Part shown: positions 21,838-33,892 of the stretch, in pieces
How positions within the stretch are numbered: position 1 is the stretch's first letter
Layout: each line of letters opens with the position of its first letter
Source: Hymenopus coronatus
Taxonomy: Eukaryota; Arthropoda; Insecta; Mantodea; Hymenopodidae
Reading direction: 5' to 3'
Length of the DNA: 64,000 bases
NCBI GenBank assembly: GCA_030762935.1
Contig: CM060883.1
Coordinates: 54,386,001 to 54,450,000, forward strand
Made by a program: the position numbers and the translations under genes
Notes under the pieces: model-generated
What the model was told of the DNA's origin: nothing
Seen by the model: the letters and a program-made list of their open reading frames with translations, nothing else
Database searches by the model: none

Positions 21838-22236
21838 TTAATTAATTGCTATAGCACCAGCATTAAAACGAATACAAATGATTTCTGAGGATGAAAATAG
21901 ATCCTCTGATTGCCTTGATCGCTTTGTATGCAGTAGGCGTTTATCCAGAATATAATCTTTCCAAAATTGGTGTATTTTTTTGGGTATTGTCCCTCTGGCT
22001 CCTATCATTAATCCGGTTACTGATATATTTTTAAGACTATACTTGTCCTTGTAAAAGAGAATGGTAGATTCATAAATTGCCTTTTTTTCTGTGTCCACTT
22101 CTTCAAGCTATTCACAGTGGGACTTAAAGCGAACAGTAGGATCGAGGATCACTTTGCTACCATCAGATATCTTATAAGCAATGATGTCGATGCGCCTGCT
22201 GCTACCATTGTTGGACAAACCATGCACTTCCTCATG
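21838..22236 (-). pseudogene. Non-LTR retrotransposon C-terminal domain, R2/R4-like relic
   Basis: On the minus strand, GSSRRIDIIAYKISDGSK and ILDPTVRFKSHCE lead to a stop. The same frame then continues EVDTEKKAIYESTILFYKDK and ISVTGLMIGARGTIPK before losing similarity. This order (an R..D..AYK segment, DPTVRFE, EVD.EKK..YE, GLM.GARGTIP) is what I know from the C terminus of reverse-transcriptase polyproteins with a restriction-like endonuclease. The Asp and Lys of DIIAYK would suit a PD-(D/E)XK core. The polymerase is absent. Clade assignment is tentative. Confidence 0.6.
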
Positions 22237-23141
22237 GACCTCAAAACCTTTTTGTTGGCAGCATTCATCCCGCACATATTTCCTTCACATGAGAGTGTAA
22301 AATACTGCGAAGTTGCGTTTGGAAAATTAGGTTACATGTTTTATTAATGTTATGTTTGAAAGCAATTTCCGGAGAAGCAGCATTTTCTATACAAATGTCT
22401 CATTATTTCAGAAAATAATTGACACTAAGGGCTCTCATTTTTACCACACATTTTTATCTAAATACGCTTTATTTTAACAAAAAATTTATACATACGAATT
22501 AGTTATTTTTTTTAAAATTTAAAAATCATCATTTTTCAATAAAATCGTAAGAGCTTTATTAAGAAAAATTATACCTTTCCTTCTAATGAACAGAAGTATT
22601 CTATTTTTCATTAATCAACTGCAAATGAATTGCTAAATATATATTGAAAAATGTAGTTCATTATATTAAATTGTTGCTGAGATAATGGGCGAAACTTTAA
22701 TATTGGCAAGAACATTCCGACTCTCCTTAAGGGAACCCGGTAAGGCAAATATGAGTAATAATACGTTTTTTGTTTTTTGTATGTGAAAATAGTATAGACT
22801 TTTCTTAGTAAAATGCTTCAGCTTTAATCTTGGTATCACTATTCTAGGGATTTTTATAGAGTATTTACCAAGGGGCTGCTCTTAGTGGGCGTGGTTGGTG
22901 AATTATTTATTGACATTTGTTTTTACTATGAACAGAATTAGTATATTTAAATTTCCCATTTTTAGGAAGGAAATATGGGACATTTTTGAAATGGCCATAC
23001 TGATTTTTGTTAACACTGATTACTGATTTATCATGACAATCTAACCTAGCCAGTTTGTTTTGTGTAAACATCTTAGTTTGTTATTGTTGAGAGTGTGAAT
23101 GTTTTGTTGTTGTGTTTGGCTATTATTTAAATTTGTTTACA

Positions 23142-23300
23142 ATGCCACGACACGGTAATAGTGTTTTCAGAAAGCGGAAGAATTCTGGAAAACCAAACAC
23201 TGCAAATAATATTGATACTCTAGATCCACATGCGGATGTTGAAATGAACACTGATGTACGTAAAAGTAATAGTTCTTCTAAACAAACTGCAGAACTATGA
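23142..23300 (+). pseudogene. Short ORF resembling the N terminus of a Mutator-like transposase
   Basis: A 52-residue frame begins MPRHGNSVFRKRKNSG and continues with Asn/Asp/Ser-rich, low-complexity sequence to a stop. The opening MPR.....FRKRK is familiar from the start of Mutator-like transposases annotated in arthropods, but I am relying on memory. No downstream MULE catalytic domain follows. The upstream 400 bp, from a GGGAACCCGGTAAGGCAAAT block at about 22732, could be its 5' region. I found no matching inverted end. It could be a chance ORF. Confidence 0.3.
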
Positions 23301-24126
23301 AATAATAAATATTGAAATATTATAAGATATTATTCATATCCCTGACAATCTCTCCTATTTTGCTGGAATGCACTGAAAAGATTAGTTCTAACTTTGAAGC
23401 TCGATATCTCAAAACTACATTTTTTGATACATAAGGAACATTTTCTCAGATATTGTTAGACATAGAGAGCTCATACTTTCAGGCATTATGTTTATGTAAA
23501 TGATAAACATTTTAAAAGGACCATTTTTTAAAATTATCTATGATTTTGAAATTTTGAAGTGATTAACATAATATTTTAATGAAAAAATTATTATTACTAT
23601 ATCTTGGTTCCACCACTTAAACTTCCATTAAAACTATTTAGGTACTAGTTTTTTGACTTCTACTTACCGAAATATCATATTATAAAGTTTTAAAAATGTA
23701 TCTTGTCTACTTTTGGCCTTTAACTTCCAACAAAGTACACGATTTATACTCAAATATTCCAAGTATTTGTTTTCTTTACTTTTTTACAGCAATTACTATT
23801 GTTTCAGCAGCTATCAGACAGGTGGCGTCTAAATCGTGCACAGTTGACGTTCATATTGCAAAATTCAGAACTACCAATAGTTGAAAACTAGTTATCACTA
23901 GCCGTTAAAAGGTTGTGGAACCATCAATGAACTGTTCACTATTCGGCCACTAGAGTCGCTTTATAGTTGATTTTAAGGCATTTGTTGCAACATGACGGTG
24001 ATTGCCAACACTGATACAAAAAGTACCGCGATTCTAAAAGTCATTCTGTATGTTTAGAGTTCTGAATCAATTATTGTTGTGTAAATAAGTGATTTTCGTG
24101 TAATTTATTTTTAGTGATTTTCCTTA
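23301..24126. other. Unassigned A+T-rich region
   Basis: No gene or recognised family. A block at about 23445-23500 (TTGTTAGACATAGAGAGCTC) is loosely like one near 22405-22440, suggesting a shared, old, unidentified repeat. Confidence 0.4.
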
Positions 24127-24872
24127 CTGTGCGAATGTTGGTGACTTTTGAGATTCACTTTTTTTTTCTTTCTTTGTTGTTTGGTGACTTTATCTACGTT
24201 GGTAGCAATGTAATTTCATTGTTTCTAGACCACAAATACTTACTTTCTGCCTAGCAACAGCTAACAAATCTTCCCCCACCATGAACAGTTTCCTGAATTT
24301 TGCTATTTAAGAAAGCGTACGAAAGTGTACTTACAGGATGGGAGCGTTGGGTTATTCCAATTCTAGATGGACACATATTAGCTCCTACATACTCTGAAGT
24401 GGATTATAAGGTTGGTTTCAATTCTGAAAGATTTATATTTGTGCTGGTCCTCTGGTATAGCTATCCTATTAATTAAATTGCTTCCTTAAAATGAAGAAGA
24501 AACAGTCTCATATGCACAAAATGGAGCAGATATGCCGTGCGCTAGTTATTACACTTGTTTTACATTATTTAACAGTAATAATTATTACAATAAATAATAA
24601 TAATATACACTTACATTTTCTTTTAAAAATAAGTTTATTGCAGTATCAAATTCCCTTAAAATAATTTTGTATTTCTACATTTGACTGTTTAGATTACTTT
24701 TAAAATTACGTTGTGCTCAGAATTATTACATATTAATTATACAATATATTTATAAATCTGTTTGGTTTAGATGTCTATGGTTTTAATATATTTGCAATCA
24801 TTGTAAATGCCGGAATATTATTGTTGACTACTGATTGACAGTTTTATAATTTGTTCTCTTTACATGAACAGG

Positions 24873-25455
24873 AGAAAAAAATAACAAATTCCAATTTGAG
24901 AAAGAATTAGTATTATCCATGTAAATCACTAGCAAGGAATATTCTAATAAGGTTAACTCCAGAAAAAATGAAAAACGGAAGAAATAAAGAAAGCAAAATC
25001 TTATTACATAGATTCTGTGCTATTTTTTGAGTATTAGGATTTTGTGTATGTTTGACGGTTTAAAAGCTATGCAAAGGTCACTCAGAATGAAGAGAAGTTG
25101 AGAGGGTATTGCCAGATAATTTTAGACAGTTATACTTTTATTTATCAAAAATACGTTAAACATATAAAAGTAATTTTTTGAGAAAATAGAACATTTCGAA
25201 AAATATTCCATGAAAAGATAGATTGGGATGGGAAATTTTATTGAAAATATTCTTGTCTCATCATTAATAATGCTGAGCTTAAATACCAAATTTAGTATTT
25301 TACGGAGTTTTTTGTTATTGAGCTATGTTATTCATTTACACATACATACACATGGACGTTTTCCTAAATTAACTTTTACGATTAAAGGAATTAAAAACGT
25401 GTATTTTGAGTGAAATTTGGCATTGAATTTTATACATTACATTTTTTACTCTAAT
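24873..25455 (-). mobile_element. Diverged 0.87-kb repeat inside tandem unit 1
   Basis: Family blocks are recognisable but far from the consensus: CAATTTGAGAAAGAATT, TTTGACGGTTTAAAAGCTA, GATTGGGATGGGAAATT, TTAAATACCAAATTTAGTAT and ACACATACATACACATGG. The diagnostic 5' end is replaced by other sequence. Confidence 0.65.
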
Positions 25456-25782
25456 GTGGTCTCCTTATCGCGGTGGTAGCGCGGCTGCTTGCCAGGTGTG
25501 TGTGTAAATAAACTTATTTTCACATATTTACAACCTTGGCACTCCATTATTACTGTGTGAATGTTGGTGACTTTTGAGATTCACTGTTTTTTTCTTTCTT
25601 TGTTGTTTGGTGACTTTATCTACGTTGGTAGCATTGTAATTTCATTGTTTCTAGACCACAAATACTTACTTTCCGCCTAGCAACAGCTAACAAATCTTCC
25701 CCCACCATGAACAGTTTCCTGAATTTTGCTATTTAAGAACGCGTACGAAAGTGTACTTACAGGGTGGGAGTGGTGGGTTATT

Positions 25783-26123
25783 CCAATTCTAGATGGACAC
25801 ATATTAGCTCCCACATACTCTGAAGTGGATTATAAGGTATGTTTCAATTCTGAAAGATTTATATTTGTACTGGTCCTCTGGTATAGCTACCCTATTAATT
25901 AAATTGCTTCCTTAAAATGAAGAAGAAAAAGTCTCATATGCACAAAATGGAGCTCCAATTCTAGATGGACACATATTAGCTCCTACATACTCTGAAGTGG
26001 ATTATAAGGGAAGTTTCAATTCTGAAAGATTTATATTTGTGCTGGTCCTCTGGTATAGCTACCCTATTAATTAAATTGCTTCCTTAAAATGAAGAAGAAA
26101 AAGTCTCATATGCACAAAATGGA
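25783..26123 (+). repeat. Internal 172-bp duplication in tandem unit 2
   Basis: The segment starting CCAATTCTAGATGGACACAT occurs at 25783 and again at 25955, both running to CACAAAATGGAGC. It is single in units 1 and 3 and accounts for most of the extra length of unit 2. Confidence 0.88.
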
Positions 26124-26464
26124 GCAGATATGCCGTGCGCTAGTTATTACACTTGTTTTACATTATTTAACAGTAATAATTATTACAATAAATAATAATA
26201 ATATATACTTACATTTTCTTTTAAAAATAAGTTTATTGCAGTATCAAATTCCCTTAAAATAATTTTGTATTTCTACATTTGACTGTTTAGATTACTTTTA
26301 AAATTACGTTGTGCTCAGAATTATTACATATTAATTATACAATATATTTATAAATCTGTTTGGTTTAGATGTCTATGGTTTTAATATATTTGCAATCATT
26401 GTAAATGCCGGAATATTATTGTTGACTACTGATTGACAGTTTTATAATTTGTTCTCTTTACATG

Positions 26465-27045
26465 AACAGGAGAAAAAAATAACAAATTCCAATTTGAGAA
26501 AGAATTAGTATTATCCATTTAAATCACTAACAAAGAATATTCTAATAAGGTTAGCTCAAGAAAAAATAAAAAAGGGAAGAAATAAAGAAAGCAAAATCTT
26601 ATTACATACATTCTGTGCTATTTTTTGAGTATTAGGATTTTGTGTATCTTTGACGGTTTAAAAGCTATGCAAAGGTCACTCAGAATGAAGAGAAGTTGAG
26701 AGGGTATTGCCAGATAATTTTCGACAGTTATACTTTTATTAACAAGAATACGTTAAAAATATAAAATCATTTTTTGAGAAAATAGAACATTTCGAAAAAT
26801 ATTCCATGAAAAGGTAGATTGGGATGGGAAATTTTATTGAAAATATTCTTGTCTCATCATTAATAATGCTGGGCTTAAATACCAAATTTAGTATTTTACG
26901 GAGTTTTTTGTTATTGAGCTATGTTATTCATTTACACATACATACACATGGACGTTTTCCTAAATTAACTTTTACGATTAAAGGAATTAAAAAGGTGTAT
27001 TTTGAGTGAAATTTGGCATTGAATTTTATACATCACATTTTTTTA
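26465..27045 (-). mobile_element. Diverged 0.87-kb repeat inside tandem unit 2
   Basis: Duplicate of the old copy in unit 1, with the same blocks in the same order and a few substitutions. Confidence 0.65.
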
Positions 27046-27864
27046 TTCCTTATCGCGGTGGTAGCGCGGCTGCTTGCCAAGTGTGTGTGTAAATAAACTT
27101 ATTTTCACATATTTACAACCTTGGCACTCCATTATTACTGTGAATGTTGGTGACTTTTGAGATTCACTGTTTTTTTCTTTCTTTGTTGTTTGGTGACTTT
27201 ATCTACGTTGGTAGCGTTGTAATTTCATTGTTTCTAGACCACAAATACTTTCCGCCTAGCAACAGCTAACAAATCTTCCCTCACCATGAACAGTTTCCTG
27301 AATTTTGCTATTTAAGAAAGCGTACGAAAGTGTACTTACAGGGTGGGAGTGTTCGGTTATTCCAATTCTAGATGGACACATATTAGCTCCTACATACTCT
27401 GAAGTGGATTATAAGGTAAGCTTCAATTCTGAAAGATTTATATTTGTGCTGGTCCTCTGGTATAGCTACCCTATTAATTAAATTGCTTCCTTAAAATGAA
27501 GAAACAGTCTCATATGCACAAAATGGATCAGATATGCCGTGCGCTAGTTATTACACTTGTTTTACATTATTTAACAGTAATAATTATTACAATAAATAAT
27601 AATAATATATACTTACATTTTCTTTTAAAAATAAGTTTATTGCAGTATCAAATTCCCTTAAAATAATTTTGTATTTCTACATTTGACTGTTTAGATTACT
27701 TTTAAAATTACGTTGTGCTCAGAATTATTACATATTAATTATACAATATATTTATAAATCTGTTTGGTTTAGATGTCTATGGTTTTAATATATTTGCAAT
27801 CATTGTAAATGCCGGAATATTATTGTTGACTACTGATTGACAGTTTTATAATTTGTTCTCTTTA

Positions 27865-28455
27865 CATGAACAGGAGAAAAAAATAACAAATTCCAATTTG
27901 AGAAAGAATTACTATTTTCCATTTAAATCACTAACAAAGAATATTCTAATAAGGTTAGCTCCAGAAAAAATGAAAAATGGAAGAAATAAAGAAAGCAAAA
28001 TCTTATTACATAGATTCTGTGCTATTTTTTGAGTATTAGGATTTTGTGTATCTTTGACGGTTTAAAAGCTATGCAAAGGTCACTCAGAATGAAGAGAAGT
28101 TGAGAGGGTATTACCAGATAATTTTCGACAGTTATACTTTTATTAACAAAAATACGTTAAACATATAAAAGTCATTTTTTGAGAAAATAGAACATTTCGA
28201 AAAATATTCCATGAAAAGGTAGATTGGGATGGGAAATTTTATTGAAAATATTCTTGTCTCATCATTAATAATGCTGAGCTTAAATACCAAATTTAGTATT
28301 TTACGGAGTTTTTTGTTATTGAGCTATGTTATTTATTTACACATACATACACATGGACGTTTTCCTAAATTAACTTTTACGATTAAAGGAATTAAAAACG
28401 TGTATTTTGAGTGAAATTTGGCATTGAATTTTGTACATTACATTTTTTTATTCTA
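27865..28455 (-). mobile_element. Diverged 0.87-kb repeat inside tandem unit 3
   Basis: Third duplicate of the old copy. It runs directly up to the complete SINE of family B. Confidence 0.65.
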
Positions 28456-28458
28456 ATG

Positions 28459-28745
28459 TGGTCTCCTTATCGCGGTGGTAGCGCGGCTGCTTGCCAAGCG
28501 GGAGACATGGGTTCGATTTCCGGCACCGGCGTGGGAAATTTTCCCCCGTTATGGACCCTGGGAGGCCAATTGAGGAGCTACTTGATTGAGACGTAGTGGC
28601 CCCAGATCGAGAACACCGCATCAACCTGTCGGAAGGGACTCGAGGTGCTGAAAACGTCTCACCCTCCAGCACTGCACCCCATCCATGACGCTTTCAGGCC
28701 GAGGTAAGTCAAGGTCCCTTGTGGACTGTCGAGCTATGGAGTTAC
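28459..28745 (+). mobile_element. SINE family B, full-length
   Basis: tRNA-like head: GCGGTGGTAGCGCGGCTGCT (A box region) and GGGTTCGATTTCCGGC (B box). The body has GGGAAATTTTCCCCC, CCAATTGAGGAGCTACTTGA, GACTCGAGGTGCTGA, CACCCTCCAGCACTGCACCC and ATCCATGACG, and the tail reads GTTACGTTACC. A second copy lies at 47751-48097. The first 35 bp are also present at the ends of tandem units 1 and 2, so the insertion predates the triplication. Confidence 0.88.
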
Positions 28746-28869
28746 GTTACCTATGTAGTAATAGAAAAAGTAAATAGCAGTTAGAATGCCATTAGATGGG
28801 ATTTGAAGTCGGGACTTCAAAAATACTAGACGTGTTATGTATTGTTCAATTTTAACAGTCCCTGTGTTT

Positions 28870-29022
28870 TATACATTAGAATGTACACATTCTCATTCAT
28901 ACTTCCAGACTTTAGGGAAAATATGGAATAATCTTGGCCCATTCCCAAGCCGGGAATCGAAACCAGGATCGCTCGCACAGCAACCAGTTTCTCTATCGAC
29001 TGAGCTATGGTGCAACCATCTA
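28870..29022 (-). mobile_element. SINE family E (tRNA-headed)
   Basis: On the minus strand GGTTGCACCATAGCTCAGTC (A box) and GGTTTCGATTCCCGG (B box) are followed by GGGCCAAGATTATTCC. The copy at 46445-46598 has the same layout (GTAGCTCAGTC head, then GGTCCAGAATATTTCC). Head-only similarity to a tRNA gene is strong, but the added body argues for a SINE. Confidence 0.65.
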
Positions 29023-29759
29023 GCAAAGTCTATAGAACTGAACCATATCATTTAGCAATTGTAGACGATCTCCGATCCTCGCTGTGTCACCACTGCTTCT
29101 CGTCAGTGGAACTTTGTGGGTAAGCAAGATTTAAAACTTCCCAGGGCATATGTCGGGGTGTCTCTGCAGGTTCAAGAATTATACACCGATGAAGTGACGA
29201 TTTCTTCGATGTAATTAATTTATTGCACTTTAATGCTATAAATTCGCCACCGTCCTACATCTATTAATCACCAAAAGAGATTATCTTCAACTTAATATCG
29301 AAGATAAACTTTGCACCGTGTTAAAGTTTTATCCCGCTATTTAAATTACTACCGTGTGGGCTGTCCTGCCTCTCGTGTGTCTCCACTCTGTGCGATCTAT
29401 CCCTTTCTCAGGTAAAATGCTCTGAAAACAACTGAGGTTCATTACTCCCATCGATACGGGTTTTCCTGGCCTGCGCTATCGTGTCCGGATTTACTGTTAT
29501 TCCTTAGAAACGCGCCTAGATCCGAGTCCGTCCCTCCCGTCACGTGAAACAATGCAGGCTCTTACCATTTAACTTTTTCCTCGTTCTCGGCGTTCTGGGA
29601 GTTATAACATTTATTCTCATATAATTTACTCAATTGCGAGTTTAATTTAATTTCTTTTTCCGCAGTCAGATGACTGGTTACACAATATTATAATATTGTC
29701 CCAGCCAAGGTTGACGACTAAGGGGTATAGATGAGATAGTAATCAGAACAAAAGCTTGA
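29023..29759. other. Unassigned region
   Basis: Comparatively GC-richer and not recognisably repetitive within the window; no gene supported. Confidence 0.45.
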
Positions 29760-30080
29760 CAAGAATAGTTACTGTTTCTTAGGACCAAGTACCACTAACA
29801 TGATTCGCTATAAGATATGCAAATGCTTTCTGTTTATTCGGGCCAAGTACCACTAACAGATTCGTTACAAGTACAGATAAACAAATGATTACTGTTTATT
29901 CAGGCCAAATACCACTAACATAATTCGTTACTAGTACAAGATATGCAAATGATTACTGTTTATTCGGTTCAAGTACCACTGACATGATTCGCTATAAGAT
30001 ATGCAAATGCTTTCTGTTTATTCGGGCCAAGTACCACTAACAGATTCGTTACAAGTACAGATAAACAAATGATTACTGTT
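29760..30080 (+). repeat. 58-bp satellite, left array
   Basis: About five units of the satellite whose core is AAGTACCACTAACATGATTC, then TGTTTATTCGGGCC. Three variants appear in the order A-B-C-A-B; variant B has a short deletion and reads TACAAGTACAGATAAACAAA. The array is cut at 30080 by the Penelope-like insertion and resumes at 34777. Confidence 0.9.
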
Positions 30081-30202
30081 ATAAATGTAAAAAGAAGCTA
30101 GTAACAGTGAAGAAAAACACAAATATTAATATAAAAATAATAGTTGCAACAAATCTTCACTTATCTTTTGGAATCCTTGCCTGGACTAGTTTCGCAACGA
30201 TT

Positions 30203-32715
30203 TCATTGCATTATCAACATATCCTTTTGGTCTCTTTTTTGATGTTGTTTATTTACACTGTTATGGTTACTGCTACTAGGTGGATTGTGTACTAATGCGT
30301 TGCTAACTACTGGAATCAAAACAAATTTGGTAAGAGTGTCAATTGGAAGTATATCAAAATTCATTGCATGATTTCTATACTTTAATATAAATATTTTCTC
30401 CCAAACCATTAAATCTATGGGCCCATTTAAGTGTTTTAATAATTTAACATCTGGATTTATTTCATGATTAAATTTCCAAAAATGTTCTGCTACAGCTGAT
30501 TTATCAATTTGTTTGTATTTAATATTCCTAAAGTGTTCTTTTACTCTGCTTTCCAAGTGACGTTTAGTCTTACCAATATAAACAAGGTCACAATTTAAAC
30601 AGTTTAATTGATAAATGCCAGATTTTTTATTTTTTGAAATTTCATCCTTTTTAGAAAAGCCTACCAAATTTTTTATACTGTATTTATTTTGAGGAACCAA
30701 ATATTATGCCATGCTCTTTGAAAATATTTGTGAATATTTTATTTGCCCAAGGGTGATAAGTAAATTTTTTAAAAATGTAATTATCTTTTATTTTCTTAAG
30801 CGTAGAAATATCTTTAATAGCTTTTTGATATTTAAACTTCTCAATTTTTTTATTTATAAAATCAGTATTAAAACCATTAATTAAAGCAGTGTTAATAATG
30901 TGTTTATATTCTTTATAGAATTCATCTTTATTAAGGGGTAAATTAATTAACCTATAAATTAGACTATTAAAAACAGCAAATTTATGTGAAAAAGGGTTAA
31001 AGCCATTATTTTTTATATAATTATCAGTGTGGGTTTGCTTTCTATATATTCCAAAATTCAATTTATTGTCTTTTTTATTATTTTTAAATCCAGGAAAGGG
31101 AGATAGCCATCACTTTCAGTTTCTAATGTGAATTTTATAGCCTTATCTTGTAAATTTAAAAGTTTTAAAGCATCATTTACATGTTTATCAGGAACAATAG
31201 CAAATATATCATCTACATATCTATACCAAGTTTTAACAATTAGAGGGAATGCTTTAGTGACCTGTATTTCAAAATAGCTCCTGAAAAGATCAGCAAGAAA
31301 AGGTGAAAGTGGACTACCCATTACTAAACCAGAAGTTTGTTGATAGAATTTGTCATTAAAGCTGAAAAAATGTTGATCCAAACAAAGATTAGTAAGGATA
31401 ACAAAATCATTTATTAAATTTTCATGCAGTTCTATAGAACTTAACCATTTTTTTAAAAATGTCAAAAGTTTTCCTCTAGGAATGCTTGGAAACAAAGCAG
31501 TTACATCAAAAGAAACAAGTTTATCATTAGTAGATAATGTAATATTGCTGATCCTTTCAACTAGCTCAAAAGAATTTTTAATACTTAAACTCTCAAATTT
31601 TTCAAAATTAGTGAATTTTTATTTAACCATTTAGCTAGGCTGTAAGTAGGTGAATTTATGCAATTTACAATAGGTCTCATTTTATTTCCAGGTTTATGAA
31701 TTTTGGGAAGAGCATATATTCTGGCTAAAATTGGATTACTGATTTTTATAATTTGCTTTTCTTTATTTGTAATACTTTTAATTTCATTAAGGGTCTTATT
31801 ATAAATCGAAATGCAGGATTTTAAAGGGTTAATATCAATGCTTTTGTAATCTTCACCTTGAAGTAAGAGTTCCATTCTGTTAATGTAATCAATTTTATTT
31901 AAAATTACAATGCTGTTACCTTTATCAGCTTTAGTATAGATTACATCTTTTTCTTTTAATGATTTAATAATTTGTTTATTGTGATTTACTTTAGGGTGAT
32001 TTTTATTCAAATTCTGTAATATTTTACTACATTTTTCTTTAACCAATAATTTATTATTTTCATTTAAATACTGACTAGCAATTTCTATATCTGCTACATA
32101 ATCATCTATATTTTTTGAAAAATCTACACAGGTTTTTAAACCTTTATTCAAAAAATTAATTTCCTTCTCATTGAAATTACAATTTGGAAGGTTAATTACA
32201 TTATCTTTAGGGTTATTCCCTTTAGTTGGTTTCAATTTATTTCGTTTTAAGCATAATTTATTTAACTTATTTTTCAGTTTATTTGTTTTATTTTTCATGC
32301 TAAAGTTCAAATTTTCAAACAATTTATATTCCAAATTTAGCCAAATTGAATTACCTAAAACATTTATAAGTTTAAGGTGCAAATTATATAATTTCAATTC
32401 AAAGTTATTTAAGTTTTTAAAATGCAAACTTCTTTCAACTTCAATTACTTTCTTCTCTGCTGCTTTTTGATGAATACTATTATTGTCAAATTTAACAGTT
32501 TTTCTAACAAAAATAGGAGTTACTTTACGTTTTAAACACAGGTTTAAGAAACGTATATCTGCAAGAATATGTCTTCTTTTTTCTTGTAATTTCAAATATA
32601 ACTTAATTTCATGTTTAGTATTATTAAAGTTCAGATTAAACCTGTAATTATTATATTCCTTCACATCCATCATAAGCAATAACCTAAAATGTACTGAAAC
32701 TAAGGAATGCTTCAA
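30203..32715 (-). pseudogene. Penelope-like reverse transcriptase with GIY-YIG endonuclease (copy 1, frameshifted)
   Basis: The long copy reads in four frame segments. 32715-31585 is an N-terminal region followed by the first polymerase motifs (IYTKADKGNSIVILNK, ARIYALPKIHKPG, MRPIVN). After a frameshift near 31610 come SFDVTALFPSIPRGK (motif A), QTSGLVMGSPLSPFLADLF (motif B) and WYRYVDDIFAIV (motif C, catalytic Asp pair), ending at 31058. A further shift leads to the thumb/linker (FGIYRKQTHTDNY, 31061-30684). The last segment is GIYQLNCLNCDLVYIGKTKR with LESRVKEHF (30700-30203), the GIY-YIG nuclease with its Arg. The enzyme would prime reverse transcription at nicked DNA. Three frame breaks make this copy inactive. 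Confidence 0.9.
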
Positions 32716-32759
32716 AACAAATAATCCTATAAATGTAAAAAGAAGCTAGTAACAGTGAA

Positions 32760-33892
32760 GAATAACACAAACATTAATATAAAAATAATAGTTGCAACAA
32801 ATCTTCACTTATCTTTTGGAATCCTTGCCTGGACCAGTTTCGCAACGATTTCATTGCATTATCAACATATCCTTTTGGTCTCTTTTTTGATGTTGTTTAT
32901 TTACACTGTTATGGTTACTGCTACTAGGTGGATTGTGTAATAATGCATTGCTAACTACTGGAATCAAAACAAATTTGGTAAGAGTGTCAATTGGAGGTAT
33001 ATCAAAATTCATTGCATGATTTCTATACTTTAATATAAATATTTTCTCCCAAACCATTAAATCTATGGGCCCATTTAAGTGTTTTAATAATTTAACATCT
33101 GGATTTATTTCATGATTAAATTTCCAAAAATGTTCTGCTACAGCTGATTTATCAATTTGTTTGTATTTAATATTCCTAAAGTGTTCTTTTACTCTGCTTT
33201 CCAAGTGACGTTTAGTCTTACCAATATAAACAAGGTCACAATTTAAACAGTTTAATTGATAAATGCCAGATTTTTTATTTTTTGAAATTTCATCCTTTTT
33301 AGAAAAGCCTAACAAATTTTTATACTGTATTTATTTTGAGGAACCAATATTATGCCATGCTCTTTGAAAATATTTGTGAATTTTTTATTTGCCCAAGGGT
33401 GATAAGTAAATTTTTTAAAAATGTAATTATCTTTTATTTTCTTAAGCGTAGAAATATCTTTAATAGCTTTTTGATATTTATACTTCTCAATTTTTTTATT
33501 TATAAAATCAGTATTAAAACCATTAATTGAAGCAGTGTTAATAATGCGTTTATATTCTTTATAGAATTCATCTTTATTAAGGGGTAAATTAATTAACCTA
33601 TAAATTAAACTATTAAAAACAGCAAATTTATGTGAAAAAGGGTTAAAGCCATTATTTTTTATATAATTATCAGTAGGGGTTTGCTTTCTGTATATTCCAA
33701 AATTCAATTAATTGTCTTTTTTATTATTTTTAAATCCAGGAAAGGGAGATAGCCATCAATTTCAGTTTCTAATGTGAATTTTATAGCCTTATCTTGTAAA
33801 TTTAAAAGTTTTAAAGCATCATTTACATGTTTATCAGGAACAATAGCTAAGACAATAAATTGAATTTTGGAATATACAGAAAGCAAACCCAC
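32760..33892 (-). pseudogene. Penelope-like element, 5'-truncated tandem copy (copy 2)
   Basis: Starts abruptly inside the polymerase just after motif C (AIVPDKHVNDALKLLNLQDK), then the linker (33707-33309) and the GIY-YIG domain (33315-32851). It carries the same frame change as copy 1 after LPFLDLK. Its 3' end joins directly to the 5' leader of copy 1 at about 32727. Confidence 0.88.

Larger units (their letters stand above)
24127..28497 (+). repeat. Tandem triplication of a ~1.4-kb unit
   Basis: Three head-to-tail copies: 24127-25494, 25495-27080 and 27081-28497. Each contains GAATGTTGGTGACTTTTGAG (24132, about 25559, about 27142), a shared 5' half, an old minus-oriented 0.87-kb repeat and a terminal GCGGTGGTAGCGCGGCTGCT. 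Copies are highly similar over their length. The first lacks the GTGTGTGTGTAAATAAAC start of the other two. Copies one and two stop within the SINE head; the third runs on into the complete SINE at 28459. Small frames of 61 residues recur in all three only because the units are duplicates. Confidence 0.92.

Noticed and set aside
25228..25413. 61-residue frame found three times (also 26824 and 28229)
   Set aside because: Identical because the unit is triplicated, and it lies in an antisense non-coding 0.87-kb repeat.
28870..29022. Possible functional tRNA gene on the minus strand (also 46445-46598, 20690-20853 and 49240-49325)
   Set aside because: A and B boxes are visible but acceptor and anticodon stems are imperfect and SINE-like bodies follow.
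32171..32470. 99-residue plus-strand frame
   Set aside because: Antisense shadow of the Penelope-like reverse transcriptase N-terminal region.
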